Position numbers and translations under genes: made by a program. A DNA stretch of 64,000 bases, taken from assembly GCA_021397835.1 (NCBI GenBank), contig JAJFZO010000537.1, forward strand, positions 992,001 to 1,056,000, in the 5' to 3' direction. Source of the stretch: Moringa oleifera. Lineage: Eukaryota > Streptophyta > Magnoliopsida > Brassicales > Moringaceae. The notes beneath the pieces are model-generated. The model ran no database searches. It was not told the DNA's origin and was given only the letters and a program-made list of their open reading frames with translations. Each line of letters opens with the position of its first letter. Within the stretch, counting starts at the first letter, position 1. Positions 1 through 11,805 of the stretch are shown one piece after another.

Positions 1-185
1 ACCTACTAGAATTTAAAGCATTTTAGTATGTTTGTTTGGTGGTATTTTTTCTCGCATTACTTCTCTGGCTTCTACTGTTGATTCAGGAAAAGTAAGAATA
101 AGATATATTACAATTATAATATATTTGGATATCTGCAAACTTTAAGAGTTGGAATCGCTTAAACTGGTTTCTAGCATTGCTTCTC
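1..185 (+). repeat. Stray piece of the CACTA element
   Basis: This stretch closely resembles 11038-11185 and 28886-29045, which lie inside the two CACTA copies between the DUF4216 and Ptta-type remnants. It is non-coding. It runs straight into a UGT85A exon fragment, and a short piece of it (around 160-190) seems to occur twice. It is probably the edge of a further array unit that lies mostly outside the window. Confidence 0.6.
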
Positions 186-195
186 TGGTTTCTAA

Positions 196-385
196 CTTCA
201 AAGTCACATCAAGGCATTACTTAAATTGGCAACCACCATAAAGGCTTTTACATAACCTTTGTAAACTCAGAGTTCAATCATCAATGCTTTCTCAAATCGA
301 GTAAGCCTACCAGATTTTCAATTTGAAACCCTCCGTGATGGCCTTCCTCCCTCCAACCCTGACGCTAACCAAGACAACAATTCTA
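196..385 (+). pseudogene. UGT85A exon-1 fragment (pseudogene)
   Basis: The segment matches codons 19 to about 88 of the intact gene at 39067, from the QSHIKALLKL region through FVNTEFNH to the IPDGLPPSNPDANQD region. Two deletions break the frame. One of about 7 bp lies after the ALLKLA segment. One of about 17 bp removes the GSLDG region between CCT repeats. There is no start codon, catalytic Asp, second exon or PSPG box. On the left it abuts CACTA-derived DNA, and on the right it passes directly into repeat block A, so both sides are rearrangement joins. It is a dead remnant of the first UGT copy of the tandem array. Confidence 0.85.
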
Positions 386-3300
386 ATAAATGTGAACTCA
401 TAACTGTATTGATAGTTTATCATATGTCCTTCCTAGGTATGGTCAAGTTTGTAAATCTAACATTTATTATTCCTAAGTATTGATCATGTATTATGTTATA
501 TTACAGTTCATCTAATATTGATAATGTTCATGCATTACTAACACCTTTTATATATTATTTGTATGGTTCATATATTATGTCTAACTACATATTATTTGAA
601 GATAGAGTTCACTTATTGCAAGCAATGTTCATGTGTTGTTATTAGTATTCATGTATTATATATATGGTTAATGTAATATTCACAAGTCATATTTATTATT
701 TGACAATATTTGACCATATCATGTGTCATTTATGATGTCTATGTAATTTCTTACTTAACATGTGTTATTTATGTTCTTTATGTAATATTTTGATTTATCA
801 TATATTAATGAAATGGATATGATGTAATATTAGCTCTACAAATAATGCCTTATTCTTAAGTATCATATATTATTCATAATTGATTATGCGATCATGAAGT
901 CTTTAACAGTGAAATTTGTAAATTACGTCAACTTATAAACCAACCATAAAAAAACATTCTTCATTTTTCAATTGTGAACTATACACTAATTATTGATATA
1001 AATGAAAGAAGCATTCATATCATCATATTCAATATTCATTTTACAATTGTGTCATCAACAAAATTTCTCAATGACTCAATAACTAATGTAGTAGGCTCAT
1101 TAGCATTAGACAATTCAAGAGAGCTAGACCAACTAGCTTATTTTCAATGAAAACGTCTAAGGCAACATATATATAAATGCCTTGCATTTGTTTATCTTAG
1201 TGTTTAAAGGGTCTATCTTGTAGGAAGCTTTTAATCATTTTGAGACATAATACCTCACAATTGCCTTTACATATAGGTATGATATTATTAAATTAAGTTC
1301 AATTTCTAATCAAAGTAATTCAAATATGTTCATGTTATTTCATAGTTACTCTTTCTTGCTAGGGAACTTGATGTCTTAGGATGACTATGCCAGATATGTC
1401 ATCATTTAGTGCATGCAAATATTCTATGATGAAAATATCCACCTTATGTTAATAGCTCAACCAGCATCCATTAAATATCGAACATTTGTCTCAATTGATA
1501 TTGAGTGAGTACTTTTTGCATGAATGAATCACAAACTAATTTCATTGTTCACAGACTCACCTTTGCCACAATCCCATGTGTGGTTCTCATATTGCATGGA
1601 ATTAACAACTATACCATTGTATTGTATATGTTAAATACTTTCCTTTAAAAAAAAACTTAACATAATGAAAATATAATAGTGGTAAACTCACAGTTTCACT
1701 TCCATGTCATGCAATGCAACTAGATAGCTTAGTCCCCTTGACCCACTCAACGGTGCCATCATCCCATGGTTAGGTCATTAAATTAACAACTTTAGGTTAG
1801 CCAAGCTATTTAAAAATTGGCTGGATATTTCTCAGTTGAGTCCATATCCTCTCAAAAGATAAGAGTATTTTTATTCATCTTTTTATTGCTTTTTGTCAAA
1901 AAAGATTTGTAGATTTTTCTTGAATTAATCCCTCAATAAGCTTCTTAAAATGCTTTTTGCATTCAATAATAAAATAAACACATTCTCTTTCTTTTATTCT
2001 TCCTTTATTTACTTTATTGCCTTCAAGATAATTCATGCATTCCATAAAAAAGAGAAACGAGTACATCAGTAACAACATACTAGAAAAATAACACATTCTT
2101 TTTAACAATATATGGTATTTTCTTATTATTTAAAGTTTAATAAAAGGACTTAAGCATTAAACGCTCAACAAGTTTACATAATTTTTCTCCTAAAAAAAAA
2201 GAAGAAAATAACGAGAGTATGCATGTTGCCATATGGCAAACAAGTAACCATAATGCCTATTTATAATGGTAGAAATAGAATCACTACACTAAACTCTACT
2301 CGACAACTCAACTAACAGTTAATACACAATAAAAAAATCATAAAATCAAAATGTTGTCGATGAAATCTCATAAAAATGGAATAAGTAACTAATGAAATAG
2401 AATAATAATTAGAGTAAAGATTGAAAGATAAATAGGTAATGGGATGTTACCAACAGATTTGATAATAAGGTGCGAGGTTTAATAAGAGAGGAAAGATGTA
2501 GTGTTGTAAAAGAACTTAAAAGAGAGTTCTCTCCTTGCTCTACTTAAAAGAAATGCTTTTTTTTTTTTTTTTTGCAAGAGTGAGAATGTTTTGAATGCAA
2601 AGAGCCTTTAGTTGTGAAAACTAGAGGGGAAGAAAAAACTCTTGTTCTTCTAAGAAAAACATTTTACCTTGCATGAAAAAAACTTCATCCCCTCGTTTGT
2701 CCTTAATCATTTTATAGCCGATTGCGGTGGCTCTTTTTTCAATAGAATCCTCGAAAGGAAAAATAGAAAAATGGAAAAATGTTAGGGACTAACAGGTGGG
2801 AAAAGGCATGATGCACTTTTTGAGGGGTTTTAAGCACTTTTATTGAATATTCTAAAAGGTTCTAGTATGGGTCAAAAGACCTGTTATATCTTAAGTCTCA
2901 ACTCATGAGAGCCTGAAATGAAAAACTAAAGTCATAAAACTTAAAGATAATTAAGCTAAAAAAAAAAAGTTGGTTTAAGTCATGTATAAGATTGAATTTC
3001 GGCTTAACTCAGATTGGGAAAGGCTAAGTATTTATCTCACATCCAGATTGCGATTTGAGTTTCAATTAAAATGTGTGTTTAAGTCAAGAATTTAGATTTT
3101 TGTTACAAAATGATGTTACTTTAGCATAATTGTTTGCTTTTTGCCATTTTAATGCTTTAGAACTCGAGGCACTGAGAATTAATTCATGTGAAAAAAGTGC
3201 TCTTTAAGCCAAACATTTAAGTCTCTTCATTAACTGTCTTTTGACTTTTTCTCTCAAAACACAAATCTTGTTTTTTTCTTTCCTAGTATATCTCAAACTG

Positions 3301-3780
3301 TTCACCCTCTTTCTTAGTAACTCTCAAGCTTTCTTGTTCTATTATGCTCTCTCTTTCTTTAAGAACTGACTTTTGCTAGTTTCTAATCATTCTTAAATGC
3401 CATCACAACACTTTCTCCTATGGTTATTCTTTAAATGGTGACTTCCTTTAACTTTCTCATGTCTACATTTTTCAAGTTTAAAGTTATCATATATGGATGA
3501 AATTAGTCCATTAACCCTTTCTACCAAAAGACTAGATAGGTTTAAGAACTTTTACTTAATTCCCAACACAGTGAAACTAGAAGTACCAAGTAGGGATAAC
3601 CAGCTTTAAACCTTTCATTTTGACTATTTTTTTGTATTCAAAGATTGTATGAAAGAAGGTTAAGGACTACCCCTTCATTGTTTCTTTTAGATGATATGTC
3701 ATTTCTTAAAGGTTCCTTATCCTATTTAGTCCCCAATGCTTAGAAATCAATTGTATTAGTTGTTAGTCATCATGTTTACT
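386..3780. repeat. Repeat block A, copy 1 (unidentified, non-coding)
   Basis: This block is collinear with 44545-47940, and its part from about 1325 to 2990 also matches 22989-24685. It is AT-rich, with homopolymer runs and no open frame worth annotating on either strand. In the better preserved third unit it follows a MULE transposase remnant, so it may be the non-coding part of a large Mutator-like element; that is inference. A minus-strand stretch around 1690-1770 keeps a short readable frame in all three copies, but I do not recognise it. Confidence 0.7.
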
Positions 3781-3789
3781 ATATATGCA

Positions 3790-5700
3790 TATATATTTTG
3801 TTTAAAGTCTGACAAAGGTCTTTGTGGGGATGAACATGGGTTTTGGTATTTCAATCATAAGTTTTCATCCCTGTTTAGTAAAGGTGGTTAGCTTACATTA
3901 AATAAAGAGTGGAGAAAAAAGTCTTTTTAGGCTTTCTTGAAAGGTATGAACCTTGATCTCAATAAATGGTTATATCAAGACCAAAAATATGAGGACAACC
4001 TAGAATTAGATATTGTCTTTAGTGGCAACCCCCAAGCTGCTTGGGGATCAAATAAGGATTCATGGCATCCAACATTACTATTCCAAAAAAGCTACAAACA
4101 AAGTCCATGGAATCCTTTTAGAAGATTAACATAAGATAAAATCAAGATCAGTAAGGTTGAGTTCTAGACTTAGTGAAATTAGATCCTGATTTAATGGTCA
4201 ATTGAGATAAAAAAACTAAGAGAAGATCAAGCTCTAGATTGGGAAGTATTGAGGAGAGCTTTAGCTTTGGTGATATTGATACCTCTATATTAGGCTAACT
4301 TAATCATCTAGAGACAACAATTGGTTAGCCCAATTTGCTGATATGAAGGTGTTAAATGCAGGTTTCTTGCACTCACCTATGTAATTAAGGATTGAAATTT
4401 TTTTAACTTTTATAGTATTTCTCATTTCTATGAGTAAGACTTATGTAGTAATTAAGAGTTTTCATGTATTTATGTGTCTTTTTTTTTTTTTTTAAGTTAA
4501 GAGCCAATGCTCTATTGTCTTCTTCGGTTTATGCAAACCTAGACTTAAATGTGGTAAACCCAAACTCCATATTTCAAAAAATGAGGGATGCTACTAGAGC
4601 TTCTTAAGGGACTCAAGCTCAACATGTCAATCCTTAAGCTCGAGTACAAAGAGAACAATTAATGGAAACCATGAGAAATTGATCAAAAGGAGAGGAAGCA
4701 AGGCTTTAATGCAGTATATTGACCAAGAGGTTAAGTTCATGGCTGATCATGCTTTAAGTCAATCAGAGGTTAGAGGCAGCTAAAAAGCTCTTCATAAGTC
4801 CCTATGTGAACTCTAATTCTACCTTAATGGAGGTTAGTTCATACCAAAGTGGTAGGTTAAATCAAGGGATTCAGTTAAGTACCCAAAAATGGCATTGGCA
4901 CTAACTCCCCACTCCATTTTGCACAACAATTCTAGAGTGATATCAAGCTTGAGGCAATGTTAGGCTTATGGTTAACATAGTTGTCAATTTAATAGAGGTA
5001 TGATCTCCTAATCTCCTTTCCTTCTCATTTTTTTCAATTTTCATTATAGTTAATTAAGTGTCTATATTTAAGCTAAGTGTGTGGCTTTGGTGATTGAAAG
5101 GTATGGTTAGTGGGACTTTGCCTTAGATGACGTTACTATGGCCAACCAATCTATAGTTTAAGCCATGGATCAAGTCAATGAGCTTCAAGTAAAGCTCATA
5201 AGTGTAACCTTGACCTTGACTAAAAAAGACATGGCCCTCGCCCAAGCTTGAGTGGCGACTGACCAATGCATTTAGCACATATGCCATGAGCTCGTGGCCT
5301 GACATTTAGATGATATTTCCCAAGCTAAAGAGGAGTCATATTTAGAGTTCAAGATCGAGTTATTAGCAAGCATAGAATATGAAGATTTGTTAGCTTAAGA
5401 CTCAAACCCATTGTGTTGGCAGGCTCGCATTAAGGAAAGAAATAAGGTCTAGATCAAATATCCTAATCTAGATATGAGTTTATGAATATGAACCTTACCT
5501 CTTCAAACTCTATCCTCACTATTGCTCCTGTTTCTATTACTCATGTTACTCTTATTTTTACTACTCCTGTTGTTACTATAATTGAAGTTTCAATGCTAAA
5601 AGGCTTCTGCTATCTTTGTTACCACTGCCACTATTCCTGCCCTTGTTACTATTGCTATTGTTCTTACCCCTACTAACATATATGTTGTTTTGACCGTTGC
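3790..5700 (+). pseudogene. Degraded gag-like retroelement reading frame
   Basis: A once-coding plus-strand region broken by stops and frameshifts. The first part (3790-4135) reads as a domain rich in Trp, Phe and Lys, including WRKKSF and an open stretch to FRRLT. The part at 5141-5487 is one continuous frame with six in-frame stops. It reads as a coiled coil (VNELQVKL, LTKKDMALAQA, QAKEESYLEFKIELLASIEYEDLLA) ending in a YPNLDMSL motif. It is followed by a Thr/Val/Pro-rich low-complexity tail to about 5700. Such a layout resembles gag-like proteins of plant retroelements, from memory of the type only. Each stop can be read as a Gln or Arg codon changed by C-to-T. The third unit keeps only the N-terminal part (about 47960-48347) and the second keeps none. 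Confidence 0.4.
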
Positions 5701-6841
5701 TTCCACTGATGCCATTTTAACCTTTGCCCCTACTTTTAATATTCCTATCATTGATGGTTTTCAAGCTGTAAGGATCTTTTTTCAATTTTCGTATGCCTTG
5801 CTTGTTAGTAATAGATGTTAATTTGGATATTTGAATGATTAGTTGTAATAACTTACTCTTTTCAATTTGAAATTATTTTTCACTTTGGATCATTTTCTTA
5901 TTTCTTCTTTATACAATTCTTCCATTATGCAAAATTGGCTCCAGATGTGAAAATCAATTTCAATAAAATTAGGTATTTATAGCTACAATATAAATCTAGA
6001 TTTAATACTAATAATTGTAAAATTCAACCCAAAAAAGTGGTTATAATAATTAATTTTTTTAAAAAAAATCACAAATAAAATAAATTCAAAAAATAAAACA
6101 AAACAATACAAACAGATTTATGTAATTTGGTAATGTATCTACCTCTGGCAACATAACCATTAAAAATGAGTAAAAATTATAATAATGTTACTCTTTTTCT
6201 TTCAAGAACGAAAAAAATAACATTATAATTGTTTATATATAGAGTGTGTTGATGGGAAAGAAATGAATTCAATCTTTCCACCCTTCAAGTATTTATAGTA
6301 AAAAAATCAATTATCCAAAGGCAAATAATTATTTCTTAATTAATACTTTACCTACGTTTGAAGCAATATGATGTTGAAATTATATTTTTACATAATGTAT
6401 ATATCTTAGTTTAATATTGACATGTTTTAAGAATTAAAGTTATTCAATAAAATGGAATACAATAAATAAATCGAGGAGCTTTTCAACTAAAGCTTCAAAC
6501 TAATAACATCTAACATTCTACTAACTCCAACAACCTTTCAGCTTATAAATATTACTTCTGTTAACTTTACTAATTTCCAACCTATTAGTTTTTATGGCTA
6601 CAAGGATGAAATATTGTATACAGGAGTCTTTTAATTAATAAGCTTAAAGGCAAGGACAAATATACATTGATAGCCAAAAGTAAAGCACTTTCCCAATTCC
6701 CTACCATAGACAAGAATACTTAACTGATCAATTAACTTTTACTAACTACTAATTATCATCAATAATTTTGTCAATATTTTGCAAATCATGTACAAAATGT
6801 GTTTAGTTAAGATTAAGGATTTCCTTGCTTGGGTCACATTA
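5701..6841. repeat. End of block A and old UGT 3' flank, unit 1
   Basis: From about 5795 this matches 24690-25748. Its part at 6196-6440 also matches 48348-48590. From about 6480 to 6841 it matches the DNA downstream of the intact UGT (41480-41872), including the AATTAATAAGCTTAAAGG landmark. There is no gene. The stretch shows that the CACTA element beginning at 6842 entered DNA that lay 3' of a UGT copy. Confidence 0.65.
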
Positions 6842-6857
6842 CACTACAAGAGAAATG
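6842..6857 (+). repeat. CACTA 5' terminal inverted repeat
   Basis: The sequence begins CACTACAAGAG and is followed by a CCCGATG subterminal motif. In the second copy the same position (25749) reads CAATGTAAG, so that end has lost its diagnostic CACTA bases. Confidence 0.8.
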
Positions 6858-7299
6858 TGTTTTCCCGATGATTGAAAGTGACCTTCAAGAAATGTGAGTT
6901 CCATGGTTTTCATGATGGTCAAGCAAACTCTTAGTAAATATGTTCATTTACTAGCAATTTTTTTGTTATTTATGGTGGTTTTGATCGCCAATAAAGGATT
7001 TGATTTCCTCAATGATTTTTTTATGCATACAGGCAATTATTAAATGCCAAGATTTGTTCATCATGAATAAGCCTTTTCACCCATTTTTTTGTCATTTGCA
7101 AGTGACAGCTTTAGAAGCAGTGTTCTTAGTATTTTCTAAGGTTTTGTTACATCTAGGTTCATTAGCCTCGTTGTAGTCCACCAAAGCTAAAATTCTTCTT
7201 CCCCTGAGCTTCATCGTGAAGATTGAAGATTATAGGTGACAGGATCTAAAAAAAAATGGATAACATAACGATTTTGAAGATTTAATTAGAGATTTAATG

Positions 7300-9627
7300 A
7301 GGAATTGTATGAAAGTTGTTCAAAATATTCGAAATTGTCATTCTTAGTCAAACTTTATCACATTAAATGCTATTGCCGAATGACCAACAAAGAAATGTCT
7401 GTGGTATTAGAATTATTGAATTATGGTTTTAAGCATGCAAAGATTTTAAATTCATTCTATGAAGTGAAGAAGATGATCAACAAATTAGGCCTTAACAATG
7501 AGAAGATTGATGCATGTCTGAACGATTATATATTGTATTGGAAAGATGATAGCAGTGTGGAAACATGCAAAATGTGTCACGTTTCAAGATGGAAAGATAA
7601 AGGAGCTATTGAGATGAAAAAAAAAGAATCAACTAGCAAAGGTGTTGTAGCCATGACTTCAAAGGTTGTTCATGTCTCTTAAGATAGCCGATGACATGAG
7701 ATGGCATGCTACAAAGACTAATGATAAGACTTTATTAAGGTATCCTAAGGATTCTGATGCATGGAAGTCATTTGATTTAAAATTTCTTGTCTTTGCAATG
7801 AATCCATGCGATTTGTCACTTTGTGTAGCTATCGATGACTTTAATCCATTTGGATTGAGTTCAAACTATAGTGTATGGCCAATAGTGCTTATTCAATATA
7901 ACTTCTCTCTGTGGATGTGTATAAAGTAGTCATCTTTTATTCTTTCAATGACTATTCTAGGTAAGAGAATGCCAGGTAATGATATAGATTTATATTTACA
8001 ACCTTTGATAAAGGAATTAGAGGAATTATGGGATGAAAGAGTGGAAACATATGATTCATCATCTAAACAAGTGTTTATGCAGCTCTTATGTAGACTATTA
8101 GTGATTTTCTCATGCCTAGCACTTTATCAGGATAGAATACCTACACTGGCTCGGTATGTCCTTATTGTAACTTTGATTTTAATGTCATTTTCCTCGTAGT
8201 AGAAAATAGGGATTCATGGGCCATCATCATTTTTTAGATGGATGACATAAATTAGATTCAACCATCTCTATTTTGATGCTGATGTTGAGTTGCAAACCCA
8301 CCTATGTTGTTATTAGGGTCAAACATGTTGAAGCAAGTAGAAGATGTTGATGTCAAATTCGAGAATAGTCAAGAGGTGGATATCAAAGAAAAAAGATCAT
8401 GTACTAACCATGTTGAGGGAAGTAACACTCAACAATGGGAGTATAACTTGTTATGACACAATCTTGATGTGATGCACATTGAGAAAAATGTTTGTGATAA
8501 TACGTTATATACAGTGATGAACGAGCCCGATAGGACAAAGTATCATTTAGGCATTGGTAAGGACTTAGGTTTTTTAGGCATACGGCAAGATCTTTGGCGA
8601 GATGAGAATGGACGATTCTGTCCAGCATTGTACACAATGCCACTTGCATTGAAAGACCACTTTTTAAAGACCTTAAAGAATGTGATCATGTTGAATTATT
8701 ATGCCAACAACATTTTAAGATGTTTTGATCTTAAACATCGTAAAATTTTTAGGTTAAAAAGTCATGACTCACACATTCTCATGGAGTAATTATTGCCCAT
8801 AGCAAAAAAAAAAAGCAATGCCTTATAAAGTGGCTGTAGTATTAATCGATTTATGTTTATTCTTTAAACATTATGCGGGAAAGTCTTAATCCCAAGTGAG
8901 CTTCATAAGTTATAGAGGAAAATTACGGTAATATTGTATCATTTAAAAAAGTTATTTCCTCCCTCATTCTTTACGATAATTATGTATTTGAATGTTCATT
9001 TGGTTGAAGAAGCAAAACATGGAGGGTTAGTACATTATCGATGGATGTATCTAGTTGAGGGGTAAATGATTCAATTGCATTAGCCTTTTTATATCATGCA
9101 ATATCTGTCTTATTTTTAATTGCATATATTATTGTCATCTACTAAAGGTACTTACGTCATATGAAATTTTACATACATAACCCAGCTCAACTTGAAGGTT
9201 CCATAGCTCAAGGCTATATAGCGAAAAAGTGTTCAACTTTTTCATCAAGGTATTTATGTAGGATTGAGACAAGGTTCAATCAAACCAGGCATGTTGAGGG
9301 TTAACCTAATAATTTTGAGTCATTCCAAAGTGAATCTTTTTTCCCACAAATCAGACGTCCAGTGGGACATGTTGATTATTTCAATCTTATGCCTATGAAG
9401 TTACACCAAGCATATCAACATGTGTTGCTCAATTATGAACATGTTACTCAGTTTATCGAGTAAGTATGTGATATTATTTAATTTAATATTTTTGACCATT
9501 TAAATGATAAGGATTATTTTTCAAATATAGGGAGTTTCAAGAATTAACCAAGAAAAGACTAAAAAATCGAACACATTCTGCATCATCGATTCAAAGGACC
9601 ATTTATAGGGAATTTGCATTTTAGTTT
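7300..9627 (+). pseudogene. Tnp2-type CACTA transposase remnant (Transposase_21)
   Basis: In several frames the region reads through the whole Tnp2 layout. The N-terminal part has SKLSFLVKLYHIK, YEVKKMINKLGL and C-x2-C (CKMCHVSRWK). The core follows with DDMRWHATK, SDAWKSFD, DDFNPFGLSSNYSVWP and GNDIDLYLQPLIKELEELWD. After a damaged stretch come MHIEKNVCDN, GIRQDLW and LKSHDSHILME. From about 8790 to 9460 a DUF4218-like part is readable only with many stops (RWMY; HQAYQHVLLNYEHVTQFIE). In the family this enzyme cuts and joins the element ends. Acidic residues in DDFNPF and GNDID remain, but frameshifts near 7680 and 7930 and numerous stops make it inactive. The longest open stretches are 7305-7682, 7666-7929, 7948-8199 and 8469-8789. 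Confidence 0.88.
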
Positions 9628-9734
9628 CAATCAAGAGTAAGTAGCTATTGTAGTTTTGTTTAAAAAGGTTTGATTCCTTAACTATTACAGTGGGTTTTCA
9701 CACTTTTAGATTTTGAATGATAATAATTAAGTTA

Positions 9735-10386
9735 ATTTAGAGGATATGATCAACCTAGCACGTGGCTCACTTGTCCAAGTGAAACGATTCAGTCTATATA
9801 ATGTCAATTTTTTTCAAGTTTCGCAATTTAGAGTGAGAAAGAGGGATGAACACATAAAATAAGAGTATTTAGCACCTTTGAAACTATGCTAACACCCATG
9901 ATAACTGTTTAATATTTCGATGAGTTTTGTATTATAAGAAATTTATTGACATAATAGAGTTGAATTATTATGGTTAATTCAACAAACTATGTTTAAATGC
10001 CAATGGGCTAATACAATAACATCAATTGGATTAGAAAAGGACGCCCTTTTTATTTAATGTGGTAAATTTTTCATGCTTGATTGATATTAGAGAGCATGCT
10101 AATAATGAACCTTACATTAGAGTTTCAGATGCTCAAATTTTGTACTATATGGAAGACGATTTTGAAGAGGGTTAGCATGCGTCCACATATCAAACCAAGG
10201 GATTTATTTGATATAAAAGATAACAAGGAAGATGTGTTGCTTGAGAGTTTGCCATATCCTAAACAAGATTTGATCATGCTTTTTTCAAAAGACAATAAGA
10301 ACATTTTATTGTCATAGGGTGATGATGATGAAGACAATGCTATGCCTGGCCTTCAAGATAGAGATGACAACATAAACATTATATGA
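9735..10386 (+). pseudogene. DUF4216 domain of CACTA element, broken
   Basis: The frame reads INLARGSLVQVKRFS at the start. It then gives FNVVNFSCLIDIREHAN, EPYIRVSDAQILYYMEDD and, after a frameshift, PHIKPRDLFDIKDN, ending in an acidic GDDDEDNA tail and a TGA at 10384-10386. This order (VNFSRLIH-like, DPY..A.Q, FYVED, KPRDLFD) is that of DUF4216, normally the C-terminal domain of plant CACTA transposases. A stop (TAG) follows EEG near 10174, where the second copy at 28024 reads TAC. It lies just downstream of the Tnp2 remnant and belonged to the same protein. Confidence 0.82.
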
Positions 10387-11805
10387 ATTTTAGATATTTT
10401 TGTTTTAAATTGTTAGTGGTTTTAAATGTTAAGATTTTGTAGCATTAACTGAGTTTATAAACACGTGTACTTTTGCTTTTGGTCCTTACTACTACTAACT
10501 TTTATCTTTATTTCCTATGGCGGGGATAAATGAGTCTTTATTTCATGTACAACTTCTTTATGGGTTTGTTGCATACTTAAGGGCGAACATGGGTTTGACA
10601 CTAACATCATATGTTATTTATAAGCTAAAGACAAGAAAGTAGAACCTTTTCAAGTGTCAGCATGATGTTTATTAATATACTATAAAAAAAGACTACAGAA
10701 AAGAGAGCAAAACCTCTATTCCTCAATGGTCAATACTCACTTTATCAATATACTGAAACAAGTTTTTCCAAATTGTTGTCCATAAGTCTAATATAGAACT
10801 TGAAATCACTATAAGTCCAATACAGAAGCTTTGGTACTATAAGTCTAATTAGGATTTTACTTCTCCCTTTCTTGTCTTTCTAGTTTTAGGTTTTTGGTAT
10901 GCATTGCATCACATAAATTCACTATTTAATTAGACTATCATTAATATATTATGTTGTTAAATTTGCCATGAGTCAAGGTTGTGGTTTTATAAATATTCGA
11001 TTCATATGAGGGTATTACAATGCCCATAATTACATAACCTACTGGAATCTAAATCCTTTTAGAGTGCTTGTTTGGTGGTATGTTTCTAGCATTACTTCTT
11101 TGGTTTTCTACTGTTTTTCCAAGAAAAGTGAGAATGAGATATATTGCAAGTATAATATATCTTGATATCTGCAGACTTTAAGAGTTGGAATGGACTTTTG
11201 TGATAAAATTATTTAGTAGCTTATCTCTAGTTCTCGAGCATAGCAAGTTATAAAGTTTTGAATTTGGAATTCGAATATTTGGAATTTTGCATTGTTATTC
11301 ATAAATCATTTTCCTAAGTTGAATGGTTTTCATAAGTGTAGGTCCCAATGATGGGTAATCCTTTCTGCTTTCACTTCCTCTATAACTTAGTCATAGAGGG
11401 TCATGCTTACAAGTAGCTGCTCTAGTTTTTTTTTTCCCCCTGTTGTTATCCTATTTGTGATGATAGTAAAACAACTCTTAAACTCTCTAATAAGTTTAAT
11501 TTTTGCCTCTGGTTTTACCTGAAACGTTGCCACACCATGTATCTAGTTCATTCATGTGCTTTGTGAGAGAGATGCAATATGCACATAACCCTAGGAAAAT
11601 GCATACACGCTCTAGAATTGCATGATCTAGGAAATATAGGAAAAGAACCATAAGATTTGGCAGTTGTTTTTCTTCTTATTGTTGTAGAATCTTAGTATTC
11701 ATGTAGGCATTACTGAAAAAAGCAACATTTAGATTCTTATATGCATTGCTAAAAATTGTTTATTGTAGGTTAAAGGCATGTTTTATCAATTACACATATC
11801 AAAAA
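10387..11805. other. CACTA interior, non-coding spacer
   Basis: No gene seen. This is internal CACTA DNA between the two transposon genes. It is matched by 28238-29659, and its portion 11038-11185 recurs at the start of the window. Confidence 0.6.

Noticed and set aside
5482..5676. A 64-codon Thr/Ile/Cys/Tyr-rich frame
   Set aside because: It is a different frame of the low-complexity tail of the gag-like remnant and is not a separate gene.
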